A stretch of DNA of 15,469 nt from NCBI GenBank assembly GCA_964403185.1, contig CAYOFK010000063.1:1-15469 (forward strand), given 5' to 3'. Positions 1 to 8,452 of this stretch are shown here, one piece after another. The translations under genes were made by a program, and so were the position numbers. The notes beneath the pieces are model-generated. The model did no database searches. It saw nothing but the letters and a program-made list of their open reading frames with translations, and was not told the origin of the DNA. Position 1 is the first letter of the stretch; every line of letters begins with the position of its first letter. The stretch comes from CAYOFK01 sp964403185 (GTDB lineage Bacteria; Bacteroidota; Bacteroidia; Bacteroidales; VadinHA17).

Positions 1-110
1 AAAACGAGCTTTTGAACTACTGTGTGTCCAGTAAATGGAAATTTGATTTGGCAGGAAATCCTCTCCATATGGGCATTTTTATTAATTTTCCACTTGGAAC
101 TTCAGATTAA
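1..110 (+). CDS. 3' end of an unrecognised protein gene (partial)
   Basis: Codons in the frame starting at base 3 run open from the window edge to a TAA at 108-110, giving 35 residues ending NFPLGTSD. The stretch SSKWKFDLAGNPLHMG followed by IFINFPL alternates charged and hydrophobic residues like two closing beta strands. It loosely resembles the last strands of TonB C-terminal-type domains (a KWKF-like strand, a GNP turn, a final strand), but this is only a resemblance. The residue pattern looks like genuine coding sequence. Most of the gene lies outside the window, so the product cannot be named. It is followed by the tRNA-Gly transcription unit on the same strand. Confidence 0.5.
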   Translation, partial: NELLNYCVSSKWKFDLAGNPLHMGIFINFPLGTSD

Positions 111-173
111 CAGATCAGATTTTTTGTAAAATCATTTCTTTGACGAAATCAGACTTTTGGAGCCTGTGAAAAT

Positions 174-205
174 TTTTGCGCTTTACAAAAATTCCCTTAA
201 ATTTG
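174..205 (+). promoter_or_regulatory. Bacteroidetes-type promoter of tRNA-Gly
   Basis: A TTTTTG run ending at 178 provides the -33 TTG, followed after 19 nt by TAAATTTG (198-205), an exact match to the Bacteroidetes -7 consensus TAnnTTTG. Transcription would start near 212, about 50 nt before the mature tRNA. Confidence 0.6.
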
Positions 206-262
206 CCTTCCCTTGCACACACCCATTCACACCCACAGCCACACGCATACGCATACCTTTAC

Positions 263-335
<73 letters not shown>

Positions 336-340
336 CAACA

Positions 341-366
341 AAAAAATCGCCAATTGGCGATTTTTT
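341..366 (+). terminator. Intrinsic terminator after tRNA-Gly
   Basis: A 26-base perfect palindrome: AAAAAATCGCCAA followed by its exact complement TTGGCGATTTTTT. The GC-containing stem ends in a run of six T. It lies five bases after the tRNA and could work in both directions. Confidence 0.8.
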
Positions 367-383
367 CATTTCCCGTTAGCGTA

Positions 384-439
384 GAAAGCTTGCTTTCTTA
401 AGCTTGCGGGAAATGAAAAAGCACAACCGGCAGGTTGTG
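384..439. repeat. 56-bp intergenic direct repeat, copy 1
   Basis: Matches 516-571 (offset 132) with a single difference near the end (ACCGG against ACTGG). It contains GAAAGCTTGCTTTC (short dyad), two AAGCTT sites, the string GCGGGAAATGAAAA and a terminator-like hairpin. TTTTTCATTTCCCG at 362-375 is the exact reverse complement of 407-420, so this copy can also fold with the tail of the preceding tRNA terminator. Confidence 0.85.
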
Positions 440-448
440 TGTTTTTTT
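416..448 (+). terminator. Terminator-like hairpin inside repeat copy 1
   Basis: Stem CACAACC (422-428), loop GGCA, stem GGTTGTG (433-439), then TG and seven T. The upstream side is A-rich. It probably gives a second stop for tRNA-Gly transcription. Confidence 0.55.
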
Positions 449-515
449 GTTGATGGCATCGCCCCGCAGGGAAGGGTCCGCGAATTACGCCAAGCGTGAT
501 GAGCAATCCCCCCCG

Positions 516-571
516 GAAAGCTTGCTTTCTTAAGCTTGCGGGAAATGAAAAAGCACAACTGGCAGGTTGTG
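516..571. repeat. 56-bp intergenic direct repeat, copy 2
   Basis: Second copy of the element at 384-439, in the same orientation, between the tRNA-Gly unit and the end of mutS. The sequence between the copies (440-515) is not repeated. Confidence 0.85.
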
Positions 572-578
572 CTTTTTT
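548..578 (-). terminator. Bidirectional terminator at the end of mutS
   Basis: AAAAAGCACAAC (548-559) pairs with GTTGTGCTTTTTT (566-578) around a six-base loop. It is symmetrical, with A-runs and T-runs on opposite sides, so it can stop mutS transcripts arriving on the minus strand as well as tRNA-side transcripts. It lies 38 nt past the mutS stop. Confidence 0.7.
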
Positions 579-616
579 AATGGGATGCAGCATTCAGATA
601 TCTGTCTTGTTCGTCC

Positions 617-3390
617 TTACTCTTTCCCGAGGTGTTTCCTTATATCATTTAATTTATTCAGTGCTTCAACGGGAGTGAGGGTATTGATATCAAGATCCAG
701 GAGGGTATCCCGGATTTGCAGGAGAACCGGATCATCAAGCTGAAAGATACTGGTCTGGTAGCCCTCGCGTTGGTGTGCCAGACCGGATACCGGTTTAGAG
801 AGACTGTTCCGCCCATGGGATTGTTCCAGTTCTTTCAGGATCTCTTCAGAACGCCTGACCACACTTTTCGGCATCCCGGCCATTCGTGCCACATGGATCC
901 CAAAACTATGTTCACTGCCTCCCGGTTCCAGTTTTCTGATAAAGAGGATCCTGTCTTCCAGTTCCCTGATCGATACATTAAAATTCTTTACCCTGGAAAA
1001 AGACTTTTCCATTTCATTAAGCTCATGGTAATGTGTGGCAAACAGTGTTTTGGCCCTGCCTGCCGGATTTTCATGAATGTATTCAACCATGGCCCAGGCA
1101 ATGGAAATACCGTCATAAGTAGCCGTCCCCCTTCCAATTTCATCCAGCAATACCAGGCTTTTTGAGGAGAGGTTATTAAGGATGCTTGCAGTCTCATACA
1201 TTTCCACCATGAAGGTGGATTCTCCCAGGGAAATGTTATCTGAAGCGCCCACCCTGGTAAATATTTTATCTACAATACCCAGATGCGCTTCTCCGGCAGG
1301 AACAAAACAGCCAATTTGTGCCATTAAAACGATCAGGGCTGTTTGGCGCAATAATGCTGATTTTCCAGACATGTTGGGACCTGTAAGTATGATGACCTGT
1401 TGTTTCTCCGTATCAAGAAAAACATCATTGGGAACATATTTTTCGTCAGGTGGTAATTGCTGTTCTATAACGGGATGCCGTCCTTGTTGGATATCAATGG
1501 TATCGGATTCATCCATAAGGGGCCGGGCATACTGATATTGTACAGACACCGAGGCAAACGACTGCAGGCAGTCAAGTTCAGCAACAGTGGCGGCATTTTT
1601 CTGGATGGCAGGAATAAACTCTGATAAGGCCCGTACCAGTTCATTGAATAAACGGGTCTCAAGCTCAAGGATGCGTTCCTCTGCTCCCAGTATCTTGCTT
1701 TCATACTCTTTAAGTTCCTCCGTTACATACCGTTCGGCGCTGACCAGTGTTTGTTTACGGATCCACTCTCCGGGAACCTTTTCTTTATGTGTATTCCGCA
1801 CTTCAATATAGTAGCCAAATACATTATTAAATCCAACCCGCAAAGAAGGGATGCCGGTTCTTTTACTTTCGCGTTCCTGAAGTTTGGCAAGATAATTCTT
1901 ACCTGAGTACAAGATATCCCTGAGTTCATCAAGTTCCCTGGATACCCCTTTTGCAATCACTTTTCCTTTGACAATCTGCACCGGAGGCTCTTCATGCAAT
2001 TCCTTATCTATGCGGTTTCTGATTTTCTTACAAGGATCCAGTCTTCTTGCATGCCTTTTCAATATAGCATTGCCTGACTCAAGACAGATATCACGAATGG
2101 GATCCAGTGCAAACAGGGCCTTTTTCAGTTGTTCCAGCTCGCGGGGGTTGATCCGTCCCACCGCCACTTTTGAAGTGAGTCTTTCAAGGTCGCCAATGTG
2201 TTTAATATGTTCCCCGGCAGTATCTTTTGCTTCAGAGTGCCCGNNNNNNNNNNNNNNNNNNNNNNNNNNNNNNNNNNNNNNNNNNNNNNNNNNNNNNNNN
2301 NNNNNNNNNNNNNNNNNNNNNNNNNNNNNNNNNNNNNNNNNNNGTCGCCAATGTGTTTAATATGTTCCCCGGCAGTATCTTTTGCTTCAGAGTGCCCGGT
2401 AAAGTATTCAACAATTTCATGCCTTCCGGTGATGGTTTTCATATCTTTCAATGGAAGGGCAATCCACCGTCTCAACATCCGCGATCCCATCGGTGACCGT
2501 GTATGGTCCAGCACATCTACCAATGTGATGGCTCCCTCATTAAGTGCATGAAAAAGCTCAAGATTCCGAATTGTAAATTTATCCAGCCACACATATTTAT
2601 GCGCCTCAATTCTGGAAATTCCCGAAATATGCCGCAGCTGTTTGTGTTCGGTAAGATCCAGGTATTGCAGAATGGCCCCGGAAGCGATGATCCCATAACG
2701 GACATCCTGTATACCAAATCCTTTCAGGGATTTGGTATGGAAATGATTTAAGAGTTTATCTTCAGCGGTGGTTTCACTGAACATCCAGTCATCCAGCCTG
2801 GTAGTATAATATTTTGGTCCGAATGATTTATAAAAAAACTCCTGCTTTGATTTTTCGATCAGCACCTCTTTGGGCATAAAACTACTGAGAAGCTGGTCGA
2901 TATATTCGTGAGTGCCTTCAGCGGTGATAAACTCTCCGGTGGAAATATCCAGCAATGAAAGTCCAACAATCTTATGGTCGATGTGCACAGCCCCGAGAAA
3001 GTTGTTTTCCTTGTGGTTCAGAACATTATCATTTAAGGACACTCCGGGTGTAACCAGTTCGGTAACGCCCCTTTTGACAATCTTCTTCGCCAGTTTGGGA
3101 TCTTCCAGTTGTTCGCAAATAGCCACCCGGTGACCGGCCCGTACCAGTCTGGGCAGGTAAGTATCTACGGCATGATACGGGAAGCCGGCGAGTTCTACAA
3201 AAGAAGCTGCCCCGTTAGCCCTTCGCGTAAGTGTAATGCCCAGAATCCCGGATGTTTTTATGGCGTCTTCCCCAAAGGTTTCGTAAAAGTCCCCCACCCT
3301 GAATAACAGAATGGCATCAGGATGCCTGGCTTTGATCCTGTTGTACTGTTTCATCAGGGGGGTTTCAACTAGCTTGTTTGATGTTCCCAA
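617..3390 (-). CDS. mutS: DNA mismatch repair protein MutS (interrupted only by an assembly gap)
   Basis: MutS recognises mismatches and short loops and, using ATP, recruits the rest of the repair machinery. The N-terminal part carries the mismatch-reading Phe-x-Glu motif F35-Y36-E37 in GDFYETFGEDA. The C-terminal part carries Walker A GPNMSGKS and Walker B LVLLDEIGRGT, followed by FATHYHEL. The N-block 2244-2343 splits the frame, but collapsing the 55-base duplication around it (removing 155 nt) restores one frame of 872 codons, reading HIGDLERLTSKVAVGRINP across the join. In that product Walker A is at residues 619-626 and the Walker B DE at 698-699, normal for a Bacteroidetes MutS. The chosen start is TTG at 3390; the first in-frame ATG is residue 13, just before KQYNRIK, while relatives have about ten residues before that point. 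An ATT further upstream is also possible. It is transcribed alone, toward tRNA-Gly. Confidence 0.95.
2189..2398. other. Scaffold gap with duplicated flanks (assembly artefact)
   Basis: Bases 2244-2343 are exactly 100 N. The 55 bases before the gap (2189-2243) are identical to the 55 after it (2344-2398). Two contigs that end on the same 55-mer were joined with a fixed N spacer. Deleting one copy plus the N run removes 155 nt and puts both halves of mutS in one frame, so no real sequence appears to be missing. Confidence 0.95.
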
Positions 3391-3690
3391 AACAGATTTG
3401 ATTTTAATCCCGGGGCGTTTCCTTTACAAAAATAGTTATTAGTTCATAGTTATCATTGAAAAGTCCCCAGTTACTTGTTAACAGTACGCATCTGTTTCAT
3501 TTCAATGCATCAGCAGATAAATTCTTGAGCCGTAAATCCGTGAAATCAGAATGTCTGTTTATCAGTCCGGTACTCAAACATGTTAAATAACTTACGGATT
3601 ATTGTTATTTTGCATTTTTTTAACTTAAAATATATTCTAAATTCGGGCAGAATATTATACAAACAAAATACTCATTAAACCTGTCTCATA
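3391..3690. other. Divergent intergenic region, mutS / saccharopine dehydrogenase-like gene
   Basis: About 300 nt of AT-rich spacer with no coding sequence that I can support. On the minus side it carries an exact -7 box for mutS (see 3427-3434). On the plus side only near matches are seen, such as TTATTTTG at 3605-3612, so the promoter of the gene at 3691 is not located with confidence. Confidence 0.6.
3427..3434 (-). promoter_or_regulatory. Putative -7 box of mutS
   Basis: On the minus strand this reads TATTTTTG, an exact match to TAnnTTTG. No clear TTG lies at the expected -33 distance. Transcription would begin near 3420, leaving a 5' leader of about 30 nt before the TTG start at 3390, which supports that start. 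Confidence 0.4.
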
Positions 3691-5028
3691 ATGGAAAAAG
3701 TATTGATTCTCGGCGCCGGACTGGTGGTCAAACCAATGGTTACTTTTCTTCTGGAAAATCAGTGCCTTGTTACCGTTGCATCCCGCACAAAATCCAAGGC
3801 AGATGCTATGATCATGGGGCATCCGAATGGTACGGCCATAGGATGGACAACGGACGATGAGGAAACACTGGAACGTCTCATCACCGAACACACCCTCACA
3901 GTAAGTTTGCTGCCTTATGCCTACCATTTAAAAGTGGCGGAGTTATGTATCAGGCATAAAAAGAACATGGTCACCACTTCTTATGTAAAACCTGAAATGC
4001 AGGCCTTACATCAAAGTGCACAGAAGGCCGGCATTATCATCCTGAATGAAATAGGTCTGGACCCGGGGATTGACCACATGTCGGCCATGCGGATCATCGA
4101 CTATGTGCATGGTAAGAATGGAAAAATTGAAGAGTTTTATTCTCTTTGCGGAGCCTTGCCGGCACCAGAAAACGCCGACAACCCATTTCGATATAAATTT
4201 TCCTGGAGCCCGAAAGGGGTGGTGATGGCAGGGAACAACGATGGAAAATTCCTGAAAAAGGGCATAGAAACCTATGTTCCCACCGAAAACCTGTTCAAAG
4301 ATCCCTTTTCCGTGGATTTTCAGGATGTGGGAAGGCTGGAAGTATACCCAAACAGGGACTCCATTCAGTATATTGATATTTATGATATCCCCGAAACTAA
4401 AACCATATTCCGGGGCACCTTCAGATTTCCCGGATGGTGTGAGGCCATGGATGCCATGAAGGCATTAAAACTCATTACATATGACGAGATAGATCTGAAA
4501 GGTAAATCCTATGCCGGTATGGTGGCCACACTCATTGGCGCCGGTGGTTCAGAAGACATCAAAGAAAAAGCCGCCTCCTTCCTGGGAATGTCCTCAGAAG
4601 CCGGAGCTTTGAATACCCTTGAATGGCTGGGAGTCTTCTCTGACCGGGCTTTAAACAGGGATAAGGATTCTCCTTTTGAAGTAACCTCTGATCTCATGCT
4701 TGAAAAAATGATGTTGCCTGATAATGAAAAGGATATGGTTGCATTGATGCATGTTTTTCTTGCCGGTTACCCGGATGGATCCAAAGAAGTGATCAAGTCA
4801 AGAATGCTGGATTTTGGAACACCGGCAACGGATACTTCTATTGCCAGAACGGTGGCTTTACCTGCGGCCATTGGAGTGAAAATGATCCTCAAAGACAAGA
4901 TCACCATTAAGGGAGTGTACCGTCCGGTACTTCCGGAGATATATAATCCCGTACTGGATGAACTGGAGACCATTGGAATAAAAATGATCGAGGAGTATGG
5001 CCTGCCTGAGAGCAGTCATATACAATAG
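3691..5028 (+). CDS. Saccharopine dehydrogenase / reductase family protein (LYS9-like)
   Basis: Family members reduce or oxidise the saccharopine C-N bond (L-glutamate-forming type) in lysine metabolism, with NAD(P) as cofactor, in the cytoplasm. The 445-aa protein starts with a Rossmann fold: VLILGAGLVVKP (residues 4-15, glycine-rich loop G8-A9-G10) and ASRTKSKA after the second strand, where R32 is suitable for NADPH. Two blocks typical of LYS9-type enzymes follow: NEIGLDPGIDHM (119-130) and CGALPAPENADNPF with YKFSWSPKGV (153-177). The length matches single-domain saccharopine reductases, without the LKR domain seen in plant and animal fusions. ATG 3691 begins exactly at the Rossmann strand. 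No other lysine gene is nearby, so the physiological direction is not clear; a related imine reductase is possible. Confidence 0.85.
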   Translation: MEKVLILGAGLVVKPMVTFLLENQCLVTVASRTKSKADAMIMGHPNGTAIGWTTDDEETLERLITEHTLTVSLLPYAYHLKVAELCIRHKKNMVTTSYVKPEMQALHQSAQKAGIIILNEIGLDPGIDHMSAMRIIDYVHGKNGKIEEFYSLCGALPAPENADNPFRYKFSWSPKGVVMAGNNDGKFLKKGIETYVPTENLFKDPFSVDFQDVGRLEVYPNRDSIQYIDIYDIPETKTIFRGTFRFPGWCEAMDAMKALKLITYDEIDLKGKSYAGMVATLIGAGGSEDIKEKAASFLGMSSEAGALNTLEWLGVFSDRALNRDKDSPFEVTSDLMLEKMMLPDNEKDMVALMHVFLAGYPDGSKEVIKSRMLDFGTPATDTSIARTVALPAAIGVKMILKDKITIKGVYRPVLPEIYNPVLDELETIGIKMIEEYGLPESSHIQ

Positions 5029-5193
5029 ACTGTAGGTTTTAGGCTGTAGGATGCAGGATGTTCTGAAATAGTCAAAATCTTTGATTTTGTAATTTGCAGC
5101 ATATCTCCTCCTGGTGGTGCTGTTAAGAATGGTACGTGATTTGCGGGTTTTTATCTCCTGGCACATGGGCTCGAATATCAGCAAAACTTTATT

Positions 5194-5201
5194 TATCTTT
5201 A
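5194..5201 (+). promoter_or_regulatory. Possible -7 box before the GWxTD gene
   Basis: TATCTTTA matches TAnnTTTG except for the last base, 27 nt before the preferred ATG at 5229. There is no clear -33 TTG. If real, transcripts would start near 5208, downstream of the longer start at 5136, which argues for the shorter protein. Confidence 0.25.
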
Positions 5202-5228
5202 TTTCCCGGAGAAAAGCTTCCGGTTCGG

Positions 5229-6515
5229 ATGAAGCAGAGGGTTTACACCATATTAATTATTCTACTGGTCCTGGCAGGAACCTGGAGTTGTCTGACTACC
5301 AATGAGTCTGTGACTCCACGTGGCCAAAATCTCTCTTACTTATACAGGCCGGGGGCTTCATCCCTGCATCCCAGATTTCTGATTTACCATAATTCTGACA
5401 CTTCCTCAAACCTGATGGTCAAAGTATATCCAGTGGAGCTGTTATTTAACCAGGCCAACAGGGATGGCACCTATAAAGCCTGGCTGAGTATCAGGTACAG
5501 GGTATTTGAGGTTGGCCGTACACGGTATCTGGTGGATTCCGCATCAGTAGAGTATCCCCTGGAGCTGGAAGGCCTTAAGAAGGAATTTATAACCACTTTT
5601 AATATCCGGACAGAATTCAATAAAAAATATATTGTGGAGATCATAACCATGGATCGCCTCAGGAAATCAGCGGTTCAATCATTTGTCCCTATAGATAAAA
5701 CTTCTGAGACGAACTCCCAGAATTTCCTGGTAATGGAGCATTATTCACGTAGTATTCTTTTCAATCCCGTTGTGGACAGCACCCTTTTATTTGATGTGTA
5801 TTTTCCAAAAAGAACCATTGATACCCTGTATGTAAATTATTATAAACCAGATGAACGGATCCCCTATGCGCCGAACTTGTTAATTTCTACACCAACAAAC
5901 CTGGGAGCCCCTGACAGTACATGGTTGATGCCATACTGGGATACGATAGGAATACGAATCAATAAGAAAGGGATTTATCAGTTCCTGTTGGAGCCCTCCG
6001 ATAAAGCCGGATGCAATTTGTATTATTTTGATGAACATTATCCTTCTGTTAAAACACCGGAAATACTTGTAGATCCACTGGTTTACCTGGCTTCAGAAAG
6101 GGAAATGAATGAATTAAAAAACCATCTGAATCCCAAACTGGCAGTGGATAATTTCTGGCTTGAATCCTCCTCTGATATCAACAGGGCAAAAGAATTAATA
6201 CGGATCTACTATAACAGGGTTCTTTATGCAAACTATTATTTCACCACATTTAAAGAAGGCTGGAGAACCGACCGGGGGATGATTTATGTAATTTACGGCC
6301 CTCCGAATTCAATGTATAAAACCGCTACCCGGGAACGCTGGGTTTACGGCCATAAATCCGGTCGTGACAAAATTGAATTTGTTTTTAATAAGATTGACAG
6401 CCCTTACTCACAGAATGTTTACCGCTTGCAAAGGGGTGCTGATCTGAGCTCCAACTGGGTCCAGGCCATCCGTTCCTGGAGACAGGGAAATATCTATATT
6501 CTGGAAAATGACTAG
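5229..6515 (+). CDS. GWxTD domain-containing lipoprotein
   Basis: Predicted envelope lipoprotein of 428 aa from ATG 5229. This start places a classic signal first: MKQRVYTILIILLVLAGTWSC has a basic start, a hydrophobic core and a cysteine at residue 21. The box before it (GTWS) is poor by the strict lipobox rule. A longer frame from ATG 5136 would put 31 residues ahead of the signal and is less likely. The C-terminal domain shows the defining GWRTD motif at residues 344-348, followed by RGMIYVIYGPPN, which is characteristic of GWxTD proteins of Bacteroidota and related phyla. The central part is beta-rich. The biochemical function of the family is not established. Its stop overlaps the rlmB start by 8 nt (ATGACTAG), so the two are probably co-transcribed and translationally coupled. 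Confidence 0.85.
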   Translation: MKQRVYTILIILLVLAGTWSCLTTNESVTPRGQNLSYLYRPGASSLHPRFLIYHNSDTSSNLMVKVYPVELLFNQANRDGTYKAWLSIRYRVFEVGRTRYLVDSASVEYPLELEGLKKEFITTFNIRTEFNKKYIVEIITMDRLRKSAVQSFVPIDKTSETNSQNFLVMEHYSRSILFNPVVDSTLLFDVYFPKRTIDTLYVNYYKPDERIPYAPNLLISTPTNLGAPDSTWLMPYWDTIGIRINKKGIYQFLLEPSDKAGCNLYYFDEHYPSVKTPEILVDPLVYLASEREMNELKNHLNPKLAVDNFWLESSSDINRAKELIRIYYNRVLYANYYFTTFKEGWRTDRGMIYVIYGPPNSMYKTATRERWVYGHKSGRDKIEFVFNKIDSPYSQNVYRLQRGADLSSNWVQAIRSWRQGNIYILEND

Positions 6516-7272
6516 ACAACAGCACCGTGTATCATCCGGAAAAGCACAAAAGATCTTCGGACTCCACCCGGTCTTTGAAGCCATAGATTCCGGAAAAGAA
6601 CTGGAGAAAGTGCTTATTGATAAAGACCAGAGGAACGACCGGATTAAGCAGTTAAAAGACAGGTTGTACCGGCTTGATATCCCTTTCCAGATGGTTCCGA
6701 AAGAATTGCTAAACCGGCTGGCAGGCCCGCAACACCAGGGCGTGCTTGCCTTTGGATCATTGATTGAGTATGCCCACATTGAACATCTGATTCCTCAGTT
6801 GTTTGATCGCGGAACAGATCCCTTTGTACTGATCCTGGACAGCATTACCGATGTCCGGAATTTTGGAGCCATCGCCAGAACAGCAGAATGTACGGGAATT
6901 CATGCCATCGTGGTCCCGTTCAAAAATTCCGCCCGGATCAATGCGGACGCCATAAAAACCTCATCAGGAGCCCTGCAAACCATCCCTGTGTGCCGCACCC
7001 AAAACCTGAAAAAAACAGTCCTGTTCCTTAAAAATTCCGGATTAAAGATCGTGGCAGCTACAGAAAAGGGAAATACCCTGTATCATCAGGTTGACCTGTC
7101 AGGCCCTACAGCCCTGATCATGGGCTCGGAAGACACAGGCATTTCTATCCCTATTCTTAAACTGGCCGATCATCTGGCTAAAATTCCCGTACTGGGTCAG
7201 ATCGGATCCCTGAATGTCTCCGTTGCTGCGGCGGTGATACTGTACGAAAGTTTGAGGCAAAAGAATTGTTGA
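6508..7272 (+). CDS. rlmB: 23S rRNA (guanosine-2'-O)-methyltransferase RlmB
   Basis: A SpoU/TrmH-family enzyme that transfers a methyl group from SAM to the 2'-O of a guanosine (G2251 in E. coli) in the peptidyl-transferase region of 23S rRNA. The 254-aa protein has the N-terminal substrate-binding domain (IFGLHPVFEAI at about 16-26, and GPQHQGVLAF at 73-82). The knotted catalytic domain carries motif 1 DSITDVRNFGAIARTAE (N118, R124), motif 2 IMGSEDTGIS (204-213, E208) and motif 3 IPVLGQIGSLNVSVAAAV (226-243), which forms the deep trefoil knot and SAM site. TrmH-family paralogues cannot be fully excluded, but the N-terminal domain favours RlmB. ATG 6508 lies inside the end of the GWxTD gene. 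Confidence 0.9.
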   Translation: MTRQQHRVSSGKAQKIFGLHPVFEAIDSGKELEKVLIDKDQRNDRIKQLKDRLYRLDIPFQMVPKELLNRLAGPQHQGVLAFGSLIEYAHIEHLIPQLFDRGTDPFVLILDSITDVRNFGAIARTAECTGIHAIVVPFKNSARINADAIKTSSGALQTIPVCRTQNLKKTVLFLKNSGLKIVAATEKGNTLYHQVDLSGPTALIMGSEDTGISIPILKLADHLAKIPVLGQIGSLNVSVAAAVILYESLRQKNC

Positions 7273-7289
7273 CAAAAGCCATCATCGTA

Positions 7290-7325
7290 CCGGGCACCTG
7301 CAAACCATACAGGCACACTGCCCGG
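7290..7325. terminator. Hairpin between convergent genes
   Basis: CCGGGCA (7290-7296) pairs with TGCCCGG (7319-7325), extended inward by CCTG/CAGG (7297-7300 with 7310-7313) around a small bulge. There is no T-run on either side. It lies in the 68-nt gap between the converging rlmB and the gene at 7341, so it may work as a shared 3' stem. Confidence 0.35.
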
Positions 7326-7340
7326 GGATGAATTTTCAAA

Positions 7341-7952
7341 TTACTTCTTCTTCCACTGAATAAGCTGACTCCGGGAAAAAATAAGCAAATAGTTTGTGTA
7401 TTTCCATTCCTCATATCTGGGATCAGATCCCATATACCGCTCCATACGTTTTGGATATCCCCAGCTATCCAGGGCCATCTGCGTGGACATGCCCTTCCAT
7501 ATCTTATGTTCAAATAAGGCCTGTGCCGTTTTACTGTCATATTTATTCACCAGGTAAGTCCACCGGTCTTTCTTTTGAGCAGGAACTTCGCTGCCTTGTT
7601 GACGAAGTGAAAAATTCAATGGTTTTACTTTGGACTTCATAACATAGCCTTTCCCGCCCTGATAGCCGGCTGAATAATATTCGTCAATTTCCTCAAACAC
7701 CTCAACAACCTCACCGGCCGGAATGTATGCCATAACAGAACTGAAGTTATCCATGTCCTTAAAAAAACGCACCGTTGATTGAGTTTCAACAAGATAGGGT
7801 TCTGCAGAATCCTTTTCCTGAACAAGGGATGCAGCTTCTGTGAAAGCGACAAAAGCCGGATTTTCCATAGCAGGCAGGTTGAGTGAAACAACCATCAATA
7901 AGCCCGTTAGAAAAGCGGCACCAAACTTCTTATGAATAAGATTTATATGCAT
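7341..7952 (-). CDS. Secreted SH3-like domain protein with SmpA/BamE-like C-terminus
   Basis: Predicted exported protein of 203 aa from ATG 7952. Residues 1-28 form a signal peptide: basic start HKK, core FLTGLLMVVSL, small residues before the cleavage zone. A longer frame to 8051 only adds a non-signal-like leader. Residues about 58-110 (STVRFFKDMDNF to MKSKVKPL) look like a bacterial SH3 fold: a short beta-barrel with PAGEVVEVFEE and a GYVMKSKVK closing strand. Residues about 150-200 (KIWKGMSTQMALDSWGYP, then EEWKY, then a closing strand ending IQW) match the 'IWxGM...A...WGxP...WxY' pattern of SmpA/BamE-like proteins. It could bind peptidoglycan or an envelope complex; that is inference. 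It converges with rlmB. Confidence 0.7.
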   Translation of the reverse strand: MHINLIHKKFGAAFLTGLLMVVSLNLPAMENPAFVAFTEAASLVQEKDSAEPYLVETQSTVRFFKDMDNFSSVMAYIPAGEVVEVFEEIDEYYSAGYQGGKGYVMKSKVKPLNFSLRQQGSEVPAQKKDRWTYLVNKYDSKTAQALFEHKIWKGMSTQMALDSWGYPKRMERYMGSDPRYEEWKYTNYLLIFSRSQLIQWKKK

Positions 7953-8132
7953 GAGCAGTGCTATTGATTCGTTACCATTAAAATTCAAAAACCATACCAA
8001 GAAACAAACGGGACCGGTCTGATGGCTGATTAAACCACTTTTTATCTTCATAATTTGCTATTTCATCATAATCTCTGAAAATTTATTATTAATTTGGAGA
8101 TCAATACGTATTTTTAAAAAAAGTTTTTTAAA

Positions 8133-8348
8133 ATGGAATCGGATACCAGTTTGAAGCAATTTGAAACCAGCGAAAACCTGCAGAAATCAGTAATGAATAT
8201 CATGTATGTGATGCGTCAAAAGTATAGTAAGTACCCTGAATACAAGACCATCATGATGAGTCTGACAACGGTTTCCAAAGAATTGAATTCCATCAGGCTA
8301 AAAGAGATCACAGGAGAAATGGCAGATCTCCCGTCAAAAAGTCCTTAG
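8133..8348 (+). CDS. Small hypothetical protein, 71 aa
   Basis: A short acidic-to-neutral, mostly helical protein (SENLQKSVMNIMYVMRQKYS, then YKTIMMSLTTVSKELNSIR) with no signal peptide or membrane segment. I do not recognise a family. The ATG at 8133 follows an AT-rich leader (TTTTTAAAAAAAGTTTTTTAA) typical of Bacteroidetes leaders. It stands alone between two minus-strand genes, divergent from the SH3-like gene and convergent with the M16 peptidase. The residue pattern, with amphipathic helices and few rare residues, makes it more credible than a chance frame, but this is not proof. Confidence 0.5.
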   Translation: MESDTSLKQFETSENLQKSVMNIMYVMRQKYSKYPEYKTIMMSLTTVSKELNSIRLKEITGEMADLPSKSP

Positions 8349-8452
8349 CAGCATGCAATTGCTCAAAGTTTTCTGATCAGGTCTGCCCTTCGGGAACCTC
8401 AGGGTAGCCTTCATTTTTCTATGTCAGGCCCTTGGTCAGGTTTAGCAAATAC

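Noticed and set aside
384..571. CRISPR array at the repeated units near tRNA-Gly.
   Set aside because: Only two 56-bp copies with a 76-bp gap, containing terminator hairpins; no array periodicity and no cas genes.
716..1165. 149-aa plus-strand frame opposite mutS.
   Set aside because: It is a shadow of mutS; the minus-strand frame contains the conserved ATPase motifs.
617..3390. A real frameshift or a split mutS of two genes.
   Set aside because: The frame change is fully explained by 155 nt of artefact (55-base duplicate plus 100 N).
5136..5228. Longer GWxTD protein from ATG 5136.
   Set aside because: It would place 31 residues before a clear signal sequence; ATG 5229 gives a normal lipoprotein-type N-terminus.
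7953..8051. Longer start of the SH3-like protein at 8051.
   Set aside because: The additional 33 residues do not resemble a signal peptide, while ATG 7952 directly begins one.
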